From: an uncultured Odoribacter sp.
Lineage (GTDB): Bacteria; Bacteroidota; Bacteroidia; Bacteroidales; Marinifilaceae
Assembly (NCBI GenBank): GCA_910578985.1
Contig: CAJTSF010000011.1
Location: 1 to 64,000 of the forward strand
Length of the DNA stretch: 64,000 bases
Direction: 5' to 3'
The notes under the pieces were generated by a model, which saw only the letters and a list, made by a program, of their open reading frames with translations, was not told where the DNA came from and made no database searches. Shown in pieces: positions 1 through 8,651 of this stretch (position 1 is the first letter of the stretch; the number at the start of each line of letters is the position of its first letter). Position numbers and translations under genes: made by a program.

Positions 1-93
1 TCAAACGGCACGTTCTCATAATGGGGCGTATGTATAGTAGACAATAAAACATCTCCTTTTTCGGGTAATGGCGTATGGTTTTTATTTATAACT
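1..93. other. Left-edge stretch, possible 5' end of a divergent gene
   Basis: No complete gene lies here. On the minus strand one frame stays open to the window edge and reads as plausible protein (it contains STIHTPHYENVPF), but I see no ATG start for it and do not recognise it. It may be the beginning of a divergent gene that continues outside the window, or chance. Confidence 0.25.
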
Positions 94-96
94 TTG
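89..96 (+). promoter_or_regulatory. Promoter -7 box (TAACTTTG)
   Basis: TAACTTTG matches the Bacteroidota -7 consensus TAnnTTTG exactly and lies 24 bases before the ATG of the first gene. I see no convincing -33 TTTG element at the usual distance. An in-frame TTG inside this box is therefore not the translation start. Confidence 0.55.
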
Positions 97-120
97 CGGG
101 TAGTTAATCGAAATGAAGTT

Positions 121-1476
121 ATGAAACGAACATTGCCTTTTGTCCCTTCGGTCATCGACTCCACGCAGAGCGGGATGTCAAGGGATGCGTACGACCGAAG
201 CATCGAGCAGTACGAGAAAAAACAGTATGCCGGTGCTTTCCATCTGTTGTTGGATTATCTGAATCCCGGATTCCGCAAGAAGTACGGGAATAAGAAGGGT
301 ACGGAGTTTGATATTCCGCACGGTTCCATCGTGGTGCATATCCGCCTGGAGAAGGAGCGGCTGCATATCGAAGCGGATTTCCTGAACCTGCCGGAGAAAG
401 GGAGGGTGGCGATGTTGAGGCAGGTGGCGGACATGAATATCAACCGGTTGCTGTTGCCGCGGTTTGTGAAGGAGGGGGACCGCCTGAAGATGGAGTATTC
501 GTGCCTGTTGTCGGAGAGCCATCCGTATAAGATTTACGGGGTGCTCCGGAATATGTGTTATGTGGGGGACCGCTATGACGATGAGTTTTGCACGAAGTTC
601 GGGGCGACGCGGTGTTATGAGCCGAAGGTGACTTATTATTCCGCCGATTTGTCCGCCCGTGTCTATGGTGCGGTGCAGACGGTGGGGCATGCGGCGCTGG
701 CGGCGGTCAAGGAGTATGACGCGCAGCGGCGCTACGGGTATTCGTGGAATCTGCTGGGGACGGTGTTCTATCAGATTGCTTATTTCGCCCATCCGCAGGG
801 GCAGTTGATCAATGATTTGGAGAAGGCCATCGACGGGTTGGACGAGGAGTTGCCGGTGGCGGAGCTGGTGGCGCGGGGGAGGTCTTTCCTGGAGAAGTTG
901 CTGGCGATGCCGAAGGAGGAGATGGAACGGGACCTGTATTTCGTGGATACGCTGGTGTCGATGAAGCGGCCGTCGTCGTTGCAGAATGTGCAGGAGAATA
1001 TGAAGGATGTGTATGAGGAGGTGACGGAAGCGATTCAGGCGAAGGATTATGAGCGGGTGGCGGTGCGGATTGCCTATAAGTTCTACGAGGCGTATTTCTA
1101 TAATGACATGCAGGACGATTTGAATGCGTTGCTGGTGGATGCGCTGGAGCGGGCGGCGGACAGTTCGATGGAGGATGCGGCGGCGATATTGTGGATTGCG
1201 CTGGATAAGATTATGGACGGGAAGCTGGAGGGGGATGACGATGATGACGATGACGATGATGACGACGACGATGACGACGATGATGATGATGATGATGATG
1301 AGGAGGAGGAGGACGAAGAAGAGGGGGAGGATGTGACGGCGGTCATCCAGAAGATGCAGCAGGAGTTGATGGCGGCGATGGGGCGCGGGGATATGGCGGA
1401 GTATATGAGGCTGGCGCAGGAGATTCAGAAGAAGGCGCTGGAGATTCAGCAGAAGATTATGGGAGGGAATGTTTAA
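121..1476 (+). CDS. Uncharacterised protein with YbjN-like N-terminus and poly-Asp tract
   Basis: I do not recognise a named family. The start is the ATG at 121; an upstream in-frame TTG lies inside the promoter box. After about 20 residues a region of roughly 120 residues has the hydrophobic pattern of the YbjN/type-III-chaperone-like fold (VVHIRLEKERLHIEADF, then MNINRLLLPRF); this is inference from pattern. The middle is helical. Near the C-terminus, encoded at 1234-1299, lies an uninterrupted run of 22 aspartates by my count, followed by a Glu-rich stretch and an amphipathic helix. There is no signal peptide or membrane segment, so the protein is probably cytoplasmic. It is followed after 18 bases by a trypsin-like protease gene and probably forms an operon with it. 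The acidic run could bind metal or basic partners, but no function can be assigned. Confidence 0.75.
   Translation: MKRTLPFVPSVIDSTQSGMSRDAYDRSIEQYEKKQYAGAFHLLLDYLNPGFRKKYGNKKGTEFDIPHGSIVVHIRLEKERLHIEADFLNLPEKGRVAMLRQVADMNINRLLLPRFVKEGDRLKMEYSCLLSESHPYKIYGVLRNMCYVGDRYDDEFCTKFGATRCYEPKVTYYSADLSARVYGAVQTVGHAALAAVKEYDAQRRYGYSWNLLGTVFYQIAYFAHPQGQLINDLEKAIDGLDEELPVAELVARGRSFLEKLLAMPKEEMERDLYFVDTLVSMKRPSSLQNVQENMKDVYEEVTEAIQAKDYERVAVRIAYKFYEAYFYNDMQDDLNALLVDALERAADSSMEDAAAILWIALDKIMDGKLEGDDDDDDDDDDDDDDDDDDDDDDEEEEDEEEGEDVTAVIQKMQQELMAAMGRGDMAEYMRLAQEIQKKALEIQQKIMGGNV
1234..1338 (+). repeat. GAY trinucleotide repeat encoding poly-Asp, then Glu-rich codons
   Basis: A run of GAT and GAC codons (22 by my count, 1234-1299) passes into GAG/GAA-rich codons. 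GAT and GAC are mixed, so this is a cryptic rather than perfect microsatellite. The terminal GAT block (1279-1299, seven copies) is the part most prone to slippage. Changes would be in multiples of three and would alter the length of the acidic run without breaking the frame. Confidence 0.8.
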
Positions 1477-1494
1477 ACGTTAAAGAGGATTTTC

Positions 1495-2583
1495 ATGGAA
1501 CAGAATATTAGTAATCTGGTTTTTAAAGTGACGCATGCCGGAGGTTCCGGGAGTTGTTTTTACTTGAAGTCGCACAATTTTTTCGTGACGAATTACCATG
1601 TGGTGGAGGGATACCGTACGGTGGCGGTGCATGACAATGAGCGCAATCCGTATGAGGCGAAGGTCATTTTGGTGAATCCGCAGCTGGACATTGCGTTGAT
1701 GGCGGTGGAGCATGATTTTTCGGCGCTGCCGGAATTGTGCCTGGCGGAGGACGACGCGTTGGCGATCGGGGGGAAGGTGCATGTGGCGGGCTATCCGTAC
1801 GGGATGCCGTTTACTTTGACGGAGGGGTCGCTGTCTTCGCCGAAGCAGTTGATGAACGGGAGGTATTATATCCAGATTGATGCCGCGGTGAATCCGGGGA
1901 ATTCGGGCGGTCCGATTATCAATGACCGGAATGAGGTGGTGGGTATCACGGTGAGCAAGTTTACGGATTCGTCGGCAGATAATATGGGGTTCGGTATCCG
2001 GATGGAGTCGCTGCGGAAGTTGTTGGAGGCGGCGGAGGGGATGGAGCGGGATTGTTTCCATGTGCAGTGCGACAGTTGCGAGGAGTTGATAGCGGACGAG
2101 GAGGAGTATTGTCCTTCGTGCGGGGAGAAGTTGCCGGAAGGGGTGTTCGAGCAGCGGCATATTTCGCCGTTGAGCGAGTTTTGCGAGCGTGCCATCGGGG
2201 CGATGGGCATCAATCCGGTGCTGGCGCGAGACGGCTATGAGTCGTGGCTGTTCCACAAGGGCAGTTCGGAGATCCGGCTGTTTGTGTATGACCGCGCTTA
2301 CCTGTTTGCCGTGTCGCCCATCAATCTGTTGCCGAAGAAGGAGGTGGAGAAGGTGCTGGATTATATGTTGGACACGGATTTCGCGCCTTATAAGTTGGGC
2401 ATCGAGGGACGGCAGATTTATATGTGCTACCGGATTCACTTGAGCGACCTGACGGAGGAGTCGGAGGAGCGTATCCTGGCGAATCTGGTGCAGCTTGCGG
2501 AGAAGGCGGACGAGATGGACAATATGATGGTGGAGCGCTTCGGTTGCGAGTTTTCGGCTTATACGAAGCAGATGGAGGAGTGA
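1495..2583 (+). CDS. Trypsin-like (HtrA/DegP-type) serine protease with zinc ribbon
   Basis: The first 180 residues form a chymotrypsin-fold protease with an intact triad: His35 in TNYHVV, Asp65 in DIALM and Ser137 in GNSGGP. A zinc ribbon follows (Cys192, Cys195, Cys206, Cys209: CDSC and CPSC). The last 150 residues have the pattern of a YbjN/type-III-chaperone-like domain, the same fold I suspect at the N-terminus of the preceding gene. There is no PDZ domain, signal peptide or membrane segment, unlike periplasmic DegP, so a cytoplasmic protease is likely. The gene starts 18 bases after the poly-Asp protein gene and is followed by a strong terminator, so the two form a closed two-gene unit. 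The substrate is unknown. Confidence 0.85.
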   Translation: MEQNISNLVFKVTHAGGSGSCFYLKSHNFFVTNYHVVEGYRTVAVHDNERNPYEAKVILVNPQLDIALMAVEHDFSALPELCLAEDDALAIGGKVHVAGYPYGMPFTLTEGSLSSPKQLMNGRYYIQIDAAVNPGNSGGPIINDRNEVVGITVSKFTDSSADNMGFGIRMESLRKLLEAAEGMERDCFHVQCDSCEELIADEEEYCPSCGEKLPEGVFEQRHISPLSEFCERAIGAMGINPVLARDGYESWLFHKGSSEIRLFVYDRAYLFAVSPINLLPKKEVEKVLDYMLDTDFAPYKLGIEGRQIYMCYRIHLSDLTEESEERILANLVQLAEKADEMDNMMVERFGCEFSAYTKQMEE

Positions 2584-2621
2584 CAGGCGGTACCCTGTGA
2601 TCGGGGACCGGAATGGAACGG

Positions 2622-2652
2622 AGGTGACGGCGTTTTGCCGTCACCTTTTTTT
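2622..2652 (+). terminator. Intrinsic terminator after the protease gene
   Basis: AGGTGACGGC and GCCGTCACCT form a perfect 10-bp stem around a short GTTTT loop, followed by a run of T. It lies between convergent genes and acts on the plus strand. Confidence 0.85.
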
Positions 2653-2655
2653 GTG

Positions 2656-3818
2656 TCATGCTTTTTCGGTGAAGATGAGGACTTTGCGTTCGTCGGCGAG
2701 GGTGGTAGCGAAGAGGTAGAGGGTGCCGCCCTCGCGGATGCGGGAGCGGGCGCGGAGTTCGGCGACGGTGAGGGGGAAGTTGCGGACGGTGAGGTTGGCT
2801 TGGGGGAGGCGGGTGGCGAGTTGTTTGAGGAGTTTGCCGGAGAAGTCGAGGGTGTCGGTGACGCGGAAGCGGCGCCCGGGGAAGTCGGCGATGAGGGTGT
2901 CGGAGGTGTAGAGGTGGCTGTGGCGGTGGAGTTTGGGGGTGTCGTGGCGCAGGGCGGTGAGTTTGAAGGCGCCGCTTTTGAGGAGGGCGGCGTGGGGTTC
3001 GTAGAGGTAGGCGCCGACGGTGTCGGCGGTGGAGAGGGGGGCTTCTTTTTCTTCGGGGAGTCGGGGGTTCCGGGGTGGAGGTCGATGGCGTGGATGAGGG
3101 GGGCGGAAGGGGAGGGGGAGTCGCCTTCGAGGAGGAAGAGGAGTTCCTTGCATTCGTTGCGGGCGGAGATGACGTGCACTTCGCGGGTTTCGGGGAGCAG
3201 GCGGAGGGTTTCCCCGATGTCCGCCATGGGGGAGATTTTGACGATGAGGCGGCGGGTGTTTTCCAGGAGGAGGGGGTTCAGTTGGAGGATGTCGGGTTCG
3301 CAGTCGGCGAGGGCGAAGACGCGGCGGTTGCTGTCGGCGCGGCGGGCGGGGTCAGCGTAGCAGGTGTCGGTGCGGAGGTCGCGGAGGAGGTTGCGGGCGT
3401 CGGCGTTGAGGATGCGGATGTCGGGGGCGCGGAGGGCGGCGAAGTTGTGGCGGGCGGCTTCGCAGTAGAGGGGGTGGCGTTCTATGTAGGTGACGGCGGT
3501 GCCGGGACGGCGGGAGAAGTAGTAGCTGTCCACGCCGAGCCCTCCGGTGAGGTCGCAGCAGGCGGTGCCGAGGAGGAGGCGCTGTTTGTAGCGGGCGGTG
3601 GGTTCGGAGGAGCATTGTTCGGCGGCGAGGCGGGAGGGGTAGATGAGGTCGTCGTTGGCGTACCATTCGGGCAGTTTGTCGCGGATTTGTCGGCGGGCGA
3701 GTATCTGTTCGACGGCGAAAGGGATATCGATTCCCGGGTAGCGGGAGGATGCCAGGAGGAGTTTGGCGGTGTCCTCGGCGGCGTGGTCGCGGATGAACCG
3801 TTTGAGTGCGGGGGTCAT
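2656..3818 (-). pseudogene. Class I SAM-dependent methyltransferase, THUMP-like, frameshifted
   Basis: The first part encodes a Rossmann methyltransferase with the SAM-binding motif DLTGGLGVD (about residues 89-97) and DPAR (about 156-159). The sense of that frame is lost near 3036-3075. The THUMP-like C-terminal part (AYLYEPHAALLKSGAF ... LYTSDTLIADFPGRRF) continues in the -1 frame to a stop at 2656. The break sits among runs of C5, C4 and C6 on the coding strand, so a one-base deletion, a sequencing error or slippage at C6 can each explain it. Family members of this kind in Bacteroidota are uncharacterised RNA/DNA methyltransferase relatives. The ATG at 3818 overlaps the stop of the upstream DUF4954 gene (ATGA), implying translational coupling; an ATG at 3824 is the alternative. 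Confidence 0.75.
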
Positions 3819-5827
3819 TTGCATGGCGTGCCGCTTGGGGATGTGGCGATGGCTTCGAGGCGGGCGATGAGGGCGTCGCCGAGGGCGCTCTTGTCGGCGA
3901 TGTGGCGGGTGACGGTTTCCACGAATGGGTTGTTTTCGAAGGCGCCTCGCACCCGTTCGAAATCAACTGCCTTGCAGCGGTTGTCGCCGTCGGCTCCGAA
4001 GCCTGTCTGGGCGGAGAGGGAGAATTCTTTTTTGGCGTCTTCGTAGAGCATCCGGTCGATGGCTACCACCGATTCTTTCCAGGTGCGCACGATGCGGATG
4101 ACGTCGGCGGCGGTGACGCCGGAAAGGGTTATCCCGTACCATTTCTGCATGACTTCCCATGCCCAGGTCCATTCGAGGCTGTAGTAGTTCCGGTGGAGGT
4201 CGCTGAATCCGGCGTTGATGTCTTCGATGTTGTCGATGGTGCCGTCGATCACTTTTTCCAGGAGTTCCGCGATGGCGTTGCGCGGGGCTATCAGCCCGCA
4301 GAGGTCGAGCCATTTTCCGCTGCCGGCGGGAGTGTCGGGAAGCAGGCGGTCGCGGATGTCCTCGTCGGAGCGGAGGGGGGTGTCGCCGAGGCGGGCGATG
4401 ATGGAGTTGCCGAGGAATTTGTGGATGGCGAGGGTATAGTATTCGATGCCTTTGCGGAGGGCGCCGCTTTTGATGCGGGCGCTTTGGTAGGCGTATTCTT
4501 CGGAGGTTTCGCCGGAGACGCGGCGCAGGTTGTCCAGCAGTTCGATGCCTGCCAGCATTTTGCGGATGGTGTAGGGGCTGAGGAGGTTGAAGTTGATGCA
4601 GTCGAGGCGTCGGGGGTCGGTGCGTTTGTCTCGGCGGGGCCATTTCTGGGCGTCGCGGATGGTCCCTACGCTGCGGAGGTTCACGGCGGGGACGAGATAG
4701 GTCTGGTTGTTTTGCTCCAGCAGGTAGGAGAAGGGCAGGTCCGAGGTGTCGGGGTGGCTGACGTGGCGTCCCATGATGAGGGAGAAGGCGCCGATTTTGG
4801 CGGGCCAGAGGATGTAGGAGTCGCTTGTGGTTTTGGAGCCTCTCTCGATGATGCCTTGGTGGATGGGCCCCAGTTTGTAGAGGTGGTTGCTCTGGTTGGA
4901 GCCCGAACCGGCGTTCAGGAAGGAGAACATGCCGGCGATGAGGAGGCTGGATTTGTGCATGGTGACCGTGTAGGGTCCTGCGAATACCGCACATGCTTCC
5001 CCGTTTTCTCCCTGGCAGTTGCTGAAGAAGAGGGAGTCGTGGGCGGAGAAGAGGTGGCCGAGGTGGCACGCCTGCCCGACGAAGCAGCGTATGAGGGCGG
5101 CGCCGTCGGTGACGCTGGCGCCGGAGGCGATGATGAAGTCTTCGGCGACGACGTTGTGCCCGATGGTGACGGGGGCTTCCGCGCAGCTGTCGATGGTGCC
5201 GTTTTTGAGCCGTGAGGCGGCGTCGATGGTGGCGGCTTTGCCGACGGAGACGTTGCGGAGGGTGCCGGTGTTCATGATGCGGGCGTCGTCGCCGATGGTG
5301 CCGCGGTCGGAAGCGAGGCTTCCGGCGTAGCGGTCGATGAGCGCGATGAGGCGGTCGATGAGTGCGGGGTGGTGGCGGTAGAGGGCGATGATGTAGGCGA
5401 GATGGGCGGACAGGCGGGTGAAGATGGGGACTTCGCGTCCCCCTGTTTCGTTGAGCACGCTGACGCGTGTGCCGTTGCCGAAGGTGCTGCGCCCTTCGGT
5501 GACGATGAGGTTGGCGTTCTGGATGAAACACCGCGAGCCGATGTGGTAGTTGGCGATGTAGTTCTGGATGTTTTCGATGAGGGTGTCGTCTCCCACGGAG
5601 ACGTTGTGCAGGGTGGCGTTCCGGATGCCGGAGCGGATGGATACGCCTCCGGGGAGGGTGAATGTGTGGCGGAATGCGCCGAGGCGGATGTCGCCGGAGA
5701 AACGGACGTTCGCGATGCGGTCCAGGGTGAATCCGGGCACTACGGTTATATTATGCCAGTCGTCCGCCGTGCAGCCCTGTGCCGCGAGGCGGTTGATTTC
5801 GTCTTGAGTCAGGTGTCTTGTTTCCAT
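3815..5827 (-). CDS. DUF4954 family protein (left-handed beta-helix)
   Basis: A 670-residue protein with the typical start of the DUF4954 family: LTQDEINRLAAQGCTADDW, followed by NVRFSGDIRLG. Residues about 50-380 are a series of hexapeptide-like turns (for example VSVGDDTLIENI and TIGHNVVAEDFIIASG), indicating a left-handed parallel beta-helix as in acyl- and nucleotidyl-transferases. The last 270 residues are mainly helical. The length agrees with the family. The enzymatic reaction is unknown; a sugar-nucleotide or acyl-transfer role would be a guess. The gene lies 13 bases after gldD and overlaps the start of the methyltransferase gene, so it belongs to the ssb-gldE-gldD transcription unit. 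Confidence 0.85.
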   Translation of the reverse strand: METRHLTQDEINRLAAQGCTADDWHNITVVPGFTLDRIANVRFSGDIRLGAFRHTFTLPGGVSIRSGIRNATLHNVSVGDDTLIENIQNYIANYHIGSRCFIQNANLIVTEGRSTFGNGTRVSVLNETGGREVPIFTRLSAHLAYIIALYRHHPALIDRLIALIDRYAGSLASDRGTIGDDARIMNTGTLRNVSVGKAATIDAASRLKNGTIDSCAEAPVTIGHNVVAEDFIIASGASVTDGAALIRCFVGQACHLGHLFSAHDSLFFSNCQGENGEACAVFAGPYTVTMHKSSLLIAGMFSFLNAGSGSNQSNHLYKLGPIHQGIIERGSKTTSDSYILWPAKIGAFSLIMGRHVSHPDTSDLPFSYLLEQNNQTYLVPAVNLRSVGTIRDAQKWPRRDKRTDPRRLDCINFNLLSPYTIRKMLAGIELLDNLRRVSGETSEEYAYQSARIKSGALRKGIEYYTLAIHKFLGNSIIARLGDTPLRSDEDIRDRLLPDTPAGSGKWLDLCGLIAPRNAIAELLEKVIDGTIDNIEDINAGFSDLHRNYYSLEWTWAWEVMQKWYGITLSGVTAADVIRIVRTWKESVVAIDRMLYEDAKKEFSLSAQTGFGADGDNRCKAVDFERVRGAFENNPFVETVTRHIADKSALGDALIARLEAIATSPSGTPCK

Positions 5828-5840
5828 GTCGTGCTTTGTT

Positions 5841-6407
5841 TTATTGAAAACGGAGGGTTTCCATCAGCCGGATGATGTCGTGCCGCAGGTGGTCGATGAC
5901 CGGGGCGAGGGAGTCCTTGTCGGGATGTTGGTTGAAATATAGTGCGCCGCGCAGGAAGTGGCGGGTGGAGTCGGTGACGAAGAACTGGGTGGAGGAGGCG
6001 GTGTTGCCTTCGATGAAGTAGATGATGCCGAAGATGTTTTTCCTGTGGAAGTCGCGTTCGTTGATGGATTCGGCTTTGATGGTGTGGGTGTATGCCAGGT
6101 GGTGGCAGTCGTTGAGGTAGTTGGCGAGGGAGGTGTCCGTGAGGACGGGCTTGTAGGAGAGGTGTATTTTGGCGTTGTAGCGGGGATAGCGGAGGTTTGT
6201 CCATGCGTATTCCGCGTCGGGGGCGGGGTCGGCTTCGAGGACCGCCTCGCGCGCCATCTGGAAACGGTAGGGGAGGGTGTCCGGGGTGGACGCCCACTCC
6301 TTGGCGGGGAAGTCTATGCGGAAATATCCGTAAGGCTTCGGGGTGTAGCTCTCCTCGCATGCCCCGAACAGCAGGACGGGGAGAAGCAGGGTCAGGAGGC
6401 GGCGCAT
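5841..6407 (-). CDS. gldD: Gliding motility lipoprotein GldD
   Basis: A 188-residue lipoprotein. The start at 6407 gives a clean signal peptide with lipobox LLFGAC and lipidated Cys17. The body matches GldD: KPYGYFRIDFP near the N-terminus, AKIHLSYKPV in the middle and GIIYFIEGNTASSTQFFVTDS, HFLRGALYFNQ toward the end. In Flavobacterium johnsoniae GldD is needed for gliding; its molecular role is unsettled and many non-gliding Bacteroidota carry it. It overlaps the end of gldE by 16 bases, a conserved pairing. Longer upstream in-frame extensions overlap gldE coding sequence and lack protein-like composition, so they were rejected. Confidence 0.93.
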   Translation of the reverse strand: MRRLLTLLLPVLLFGACEESYTPKPYGYFRIDFPAKEWASTPDTLPYRFQMAREAVLEADPAPDAEYAWTNLRYPRYNAKIHLSYKPVLTDTSLANYLNDCHHLAYTHTIKAESINERDFHRKNIFGIIYFIEGNTASSTQFFVTDSTRHFLRGALYFNQHPDKDSLAPVIDHLRHDIIRLMETLRFQ

Positions 6408-7696
6408 ACTTCGTATTTGATTTTTTTGATTCGTCGGTTGTCCACTTCGAGGACGGTGAATTTGTGTTCCCGGTAGGTGATGGTTTCGCTCCGGTGCGGC
6501 ATTTCGCCCTTGATTTCGAGAATCAGCCCGGCGAGCGTGTCGGCTTCGCCCTCGATGTCCTTGAAGGCGTCGCTGTCGGCGTCGATGATTTTCAGGAAGT
6601 CGTTGAGGAGGGTGCTGGCTTCGAAGATGTAGGCGTTGTTTTTGAGGCGGATGAAGCACTCTTCCTTTTCGTCGTATTCGTCGTTGATGTCGCCGACGAT
6701 TTCTTCGAGGACGTCTTCCATGGTCACGATGCCCGACGTGCCGCCGTATTCATCGACGACAATCGCCATGTGGACTTTCTTGATTTGGAACTCTTCGAGG
6801 AGGTCGCTGATTTTTTTTGTTCCGGGGACGAAGTAGGCGGGGCGCAGGAGCGCCTGCCAGCGGAAGTCTTCCGGTTCGTGGAGGTGTGCCAGGAGGTCTT
6901 TCACGTAGAGGATGCCTTCGATGTTGTCCAGGTTCTCGCGGAAGACGGGAAGGCGGGAGTAGCCCGACTGGATGACAATCTCCTTCACCTGACGGAAATG
7001 GTCTTCGATGTCTATCGCCGTGATGTTGATGCGGGGCTGGATGATGTCGATGGCGCTGATGTTGCTGAAGCGCACGATGCCTTCCAATATCTCTTTCTCG
7101 CTGTTGATTTCGGCATCTTCGGTCAGTTCCAATGCCTTGGACAACTGGTCGATGGAGATGCTATCCTTCTTGGCGATGCGTTTGCTGATGACTGAGGTGG
7201 AGGTGATGAGCAGGGTGGAGAGGGGGCGGAAAACATAGGTGAGCAGGGTGAGGGGTCCCGCCATGAAGATGGCTACTTTGAGGCGGGAACGGTTGGCGTA
7301 CAGCTTGGGCATGATTTCCCCGACAAGGAGGATGATGAAGGTGACCAGGATGACCTGTACGATGAAGCCCAGCAGGGGATAAGCCGAGAAGTTGAAGACG
7401 ACGCTCACGAGGTAGCTGGAGATGATGACGATGCCTACATTGACGAAGTTGTTGGTGATCAAAATCGTGGAGAGCAGCAGGTCCGGTTTCTTCAGCAGCC
7501 CGACAGCTTTCCGGTAGCCGCGTTCCTTGAGGGAGTCGATGTCGCTTGGAGTGAGGGCGAAGTAGGCGACTTCCGAGCCGGAAGCGAGCGCCGAACACAT
7601 CAGCAAGAATAGAAGTACAATAAGGAGGATGAGGTCAAAAAAGTCGAATGTACCGCGTAAAAGGCTCTCTGTCGCGTGGTATATCTCTGTTTCCAA
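6392..7696 (-). CDS. gldE: Gliding motility-associated protein GldE (CNNM/CorC-type CBS protein)
   Basis: A 434-residue inner-membrane protein. Residues 18-40, about 75-130 and 140-168 are the hydrophobic segments of the CNNM (DUF21) domain. Two CBS motifs follow (about 210-335, including GYSRLPVFRENLDNIEGIL and VDEYGGTSGIVTMEDVLEE), then a CorC/HlyC C-terminal domain (about 345-428). The architecture and length match GldE, which is related to Mg2+/Co2+ transport-associated proteins. It lies 42 bases after ssb and overlaps gldD, reproducing the ssb-gldE-gldD order seen across Bacteroidota. Ion transport by GldE itself is inferred from the family, not demonstrated here. Confidence 0.93.
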   Translation of the reverse strand: METEIYHATESLLRGTFDFFDLILLIVLLFLLMCSALASGSEVAYFALTPSDIDSLKERGYRKAVGLLKKPDLLLSTILITNNFVNVGIVIISSYLVSVVFNFSAYPLLGFIVQVILVTFIILLVGEIMPKLYANRSRLKVAIFMAGPLTLLTYVFRPLSTLLITSTSVISKRIAKKDSISIDQLSKALELTEDAEINSEKEILEGIVRFSNISAIDIIQPRINITAIDIEDHFRQVKEIVIQSGYSRLPVFRENLDNIEGILYVKDLLAHLHEPEDFRWQALLRPAYFVPGTKKISDLLEEFQIKKVHMAIVVDEYGGTSGIVTMEDVLEEIVGDINDEYDEKEECFIRLKNNAYIFEASTLLNDFLKIIDADSDAFKDIEGEADTLAGLILEIKGEMPHRSETITYREHKFTVLEVDNRRIKKIKYEVCAAS

Positions 7697-7738
7697 AATG
7701 ATGCGAATTAGTTAAACAATGCAATCTTTGCGTCGGTA

Positions 7739-8179
7739 TCAGAAAGGGAGGTCGTCTCCTTCGTCCGCCGGCATGGGGGATGCGGTCTGCGGTGCGGCCG
7801 CCGGGGATGCGGGGGATGTGGGGGCAGCGGCGCGGGGCATGCCTGCGGCGTCATCGCTGCGGGAGAGCATCTGCATGTTGTCGGCATAGATTTCGGTGGT
7901 GTAGCGCTTGGCGCCGGTCTGGTCTTCCCAGGCGCGGGTGCGGAGGCGTCCTTCGATGTACAGTCGCATGCCTTTTTTGACGTATTTTTCCACGACTTCC
8001 GCGAGTCCTCGCCAGAGCACGATGTTGTGCCATTCGGTCTGTTCGACGTTTTCGCCGTTGCGGTTCCGGTATCTTTCCGTGGTGGCGAGCCGCAAGGAGG
8101 CTACTGCGACTCCTCCTTCGAGGTATTTGACGTCGGGATCCGCGCCGACATTTCCGATCAATATGACTTTATTTACCAT
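7739..8179 (-). CDS. ssb: Single-stranded DNA-binding protein
   Basis: A 146-residue SSB. The OB fold covers residues 1-105, beginning MVNKVILIGNVGADPDVKYL and containing EWHNIVLWRGLAEV and YIEGRLRTRAWED. A flexible Ala/Pro-rich linker leads to the acidic tip EGDDLPF, which binds partner proteins in replication and repair. It coats single-stranded DNA as a tetramer in related bacteria. It is the first gene of the minus-strand unit ssb-gldE-gldD-DUF4954-methyltransferase. Confidence 0.96.
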   Translation of the reverse strand: MVNKVILIGNVGADPDVKYLEGGVAVASLRLATTERYRNRNGENVEQTEWHNIVLWRGLAEVVEKYVKKGMRLYIEGRLRTRAWEDQTGAKRYTTEIYADNMQMLSRSDDAAGMPRAAAPTSPASPAAAPQTASPMPADEGDDLPF

Positions 8180-8293
8180 AATCCGTTTCTGTTTAATCTG
8201 TTTTTACTTGTTATTAGGGAGAGCGAAGTTAGAGAAAAAAAGCGAACTCAAGTAAAAAAAGTCTTGTTTTTTTCAAACTTCACAGAAAAGATA

Positions 8294-8301
8294 TATATTT
8301 G
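8294..8301 (+). promoter_or_regulatory. Promoter -7 box (TATATTTG) of the HU gene
   Basis: TATATTTG fits TAnnTTTG and lies 49 bases before the HU start codon in an AT-rich divergent region shared with ssb. A T-rich stretch about 20 bases upstream may serve as the -33 region. Confidence 0.6.
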
Positions 8302-8349
8302 CAGGCTGAAAATGAACAATGAATAATAGATAATTAAATATTTAAGAAA

Positions 8350-8637
8350 ATGACGAAAGCGGATATTGTTAACGAGATTTCGAGAACGACCGGTATTGAA
8401 AAGGTGGCCGTGCAGGCGACAGTGGAAGCGTTCATGGAGACTATCAAAGGTTCCATTATCGACGGAAAGAATGTTTACTTGAGAGGATTCGGCAGTTTTG
8501 TTGTGAAGAAAAGAGCCGAGAAGACGGCACGCAACATTTCCAAGAATGTAACCATCAAGATACCTGCCCATAACATACCTTCTTTCAAGCCGGCGAAGAG
8601 TTTTGTCAATGAGGTTAAGGTTAAAGTAAAAAAATAA
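8350..8637 (+). CDS. HU/IHF family DNA-binding protein
   Basis: A 95-residue basic protein of the HU/IHF family. It starts with MTKADIVNEISRTTGI, has the turn and arm region GSFVVKKRAEKTARNI, and ends with KPAKSFVNEVKVK. It bends and compacts DNA, usually as a dimer. It is divergent from ssb and is followed 14 bases later by the COX24-like mini-protein gene; an HU gene beside ssb, gld and RNase G genes is a common Bacteroidota arrangement. I cannot tell HU from IHF-like specificity from sequence alone. Confidence 0.93.
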   Translation: MTKADIVNEISRTTGIEKVAVQATVEAFMETIKGSIIDGKNVYLRGFGSFVVKKRAEKTARNISKNVTIKIPAHNIPSFKPAKSFVNEVKVKVKK

Positions 8638-8651
8638 GAAAGGAGGAAGTT

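Noticed and set aside
1098..1346. Minus-strand frame encoding poly-serine
   Set aside because: It is the reverse reading of the Asp-codon repeat in the first gene.
3044..3062. Programmed -1 frameshift at the AAG AAA AAG stretch of the methyltransferase gene
   Set aside because: The heptamer reads G AAA AAG rather than A AAA AAG, so tandem slippage would mispair. C-run slippage or an indel explains the break better.
3806..5215. Long plus-strand open frame opposite the DUF4954 gene
   Set aside because: It is the antisense shadow of a GC-rich gene. Its product is a Gly/Val/Glu-rich sequence with no fold pattern, and the minus strand encodes a clear family member.
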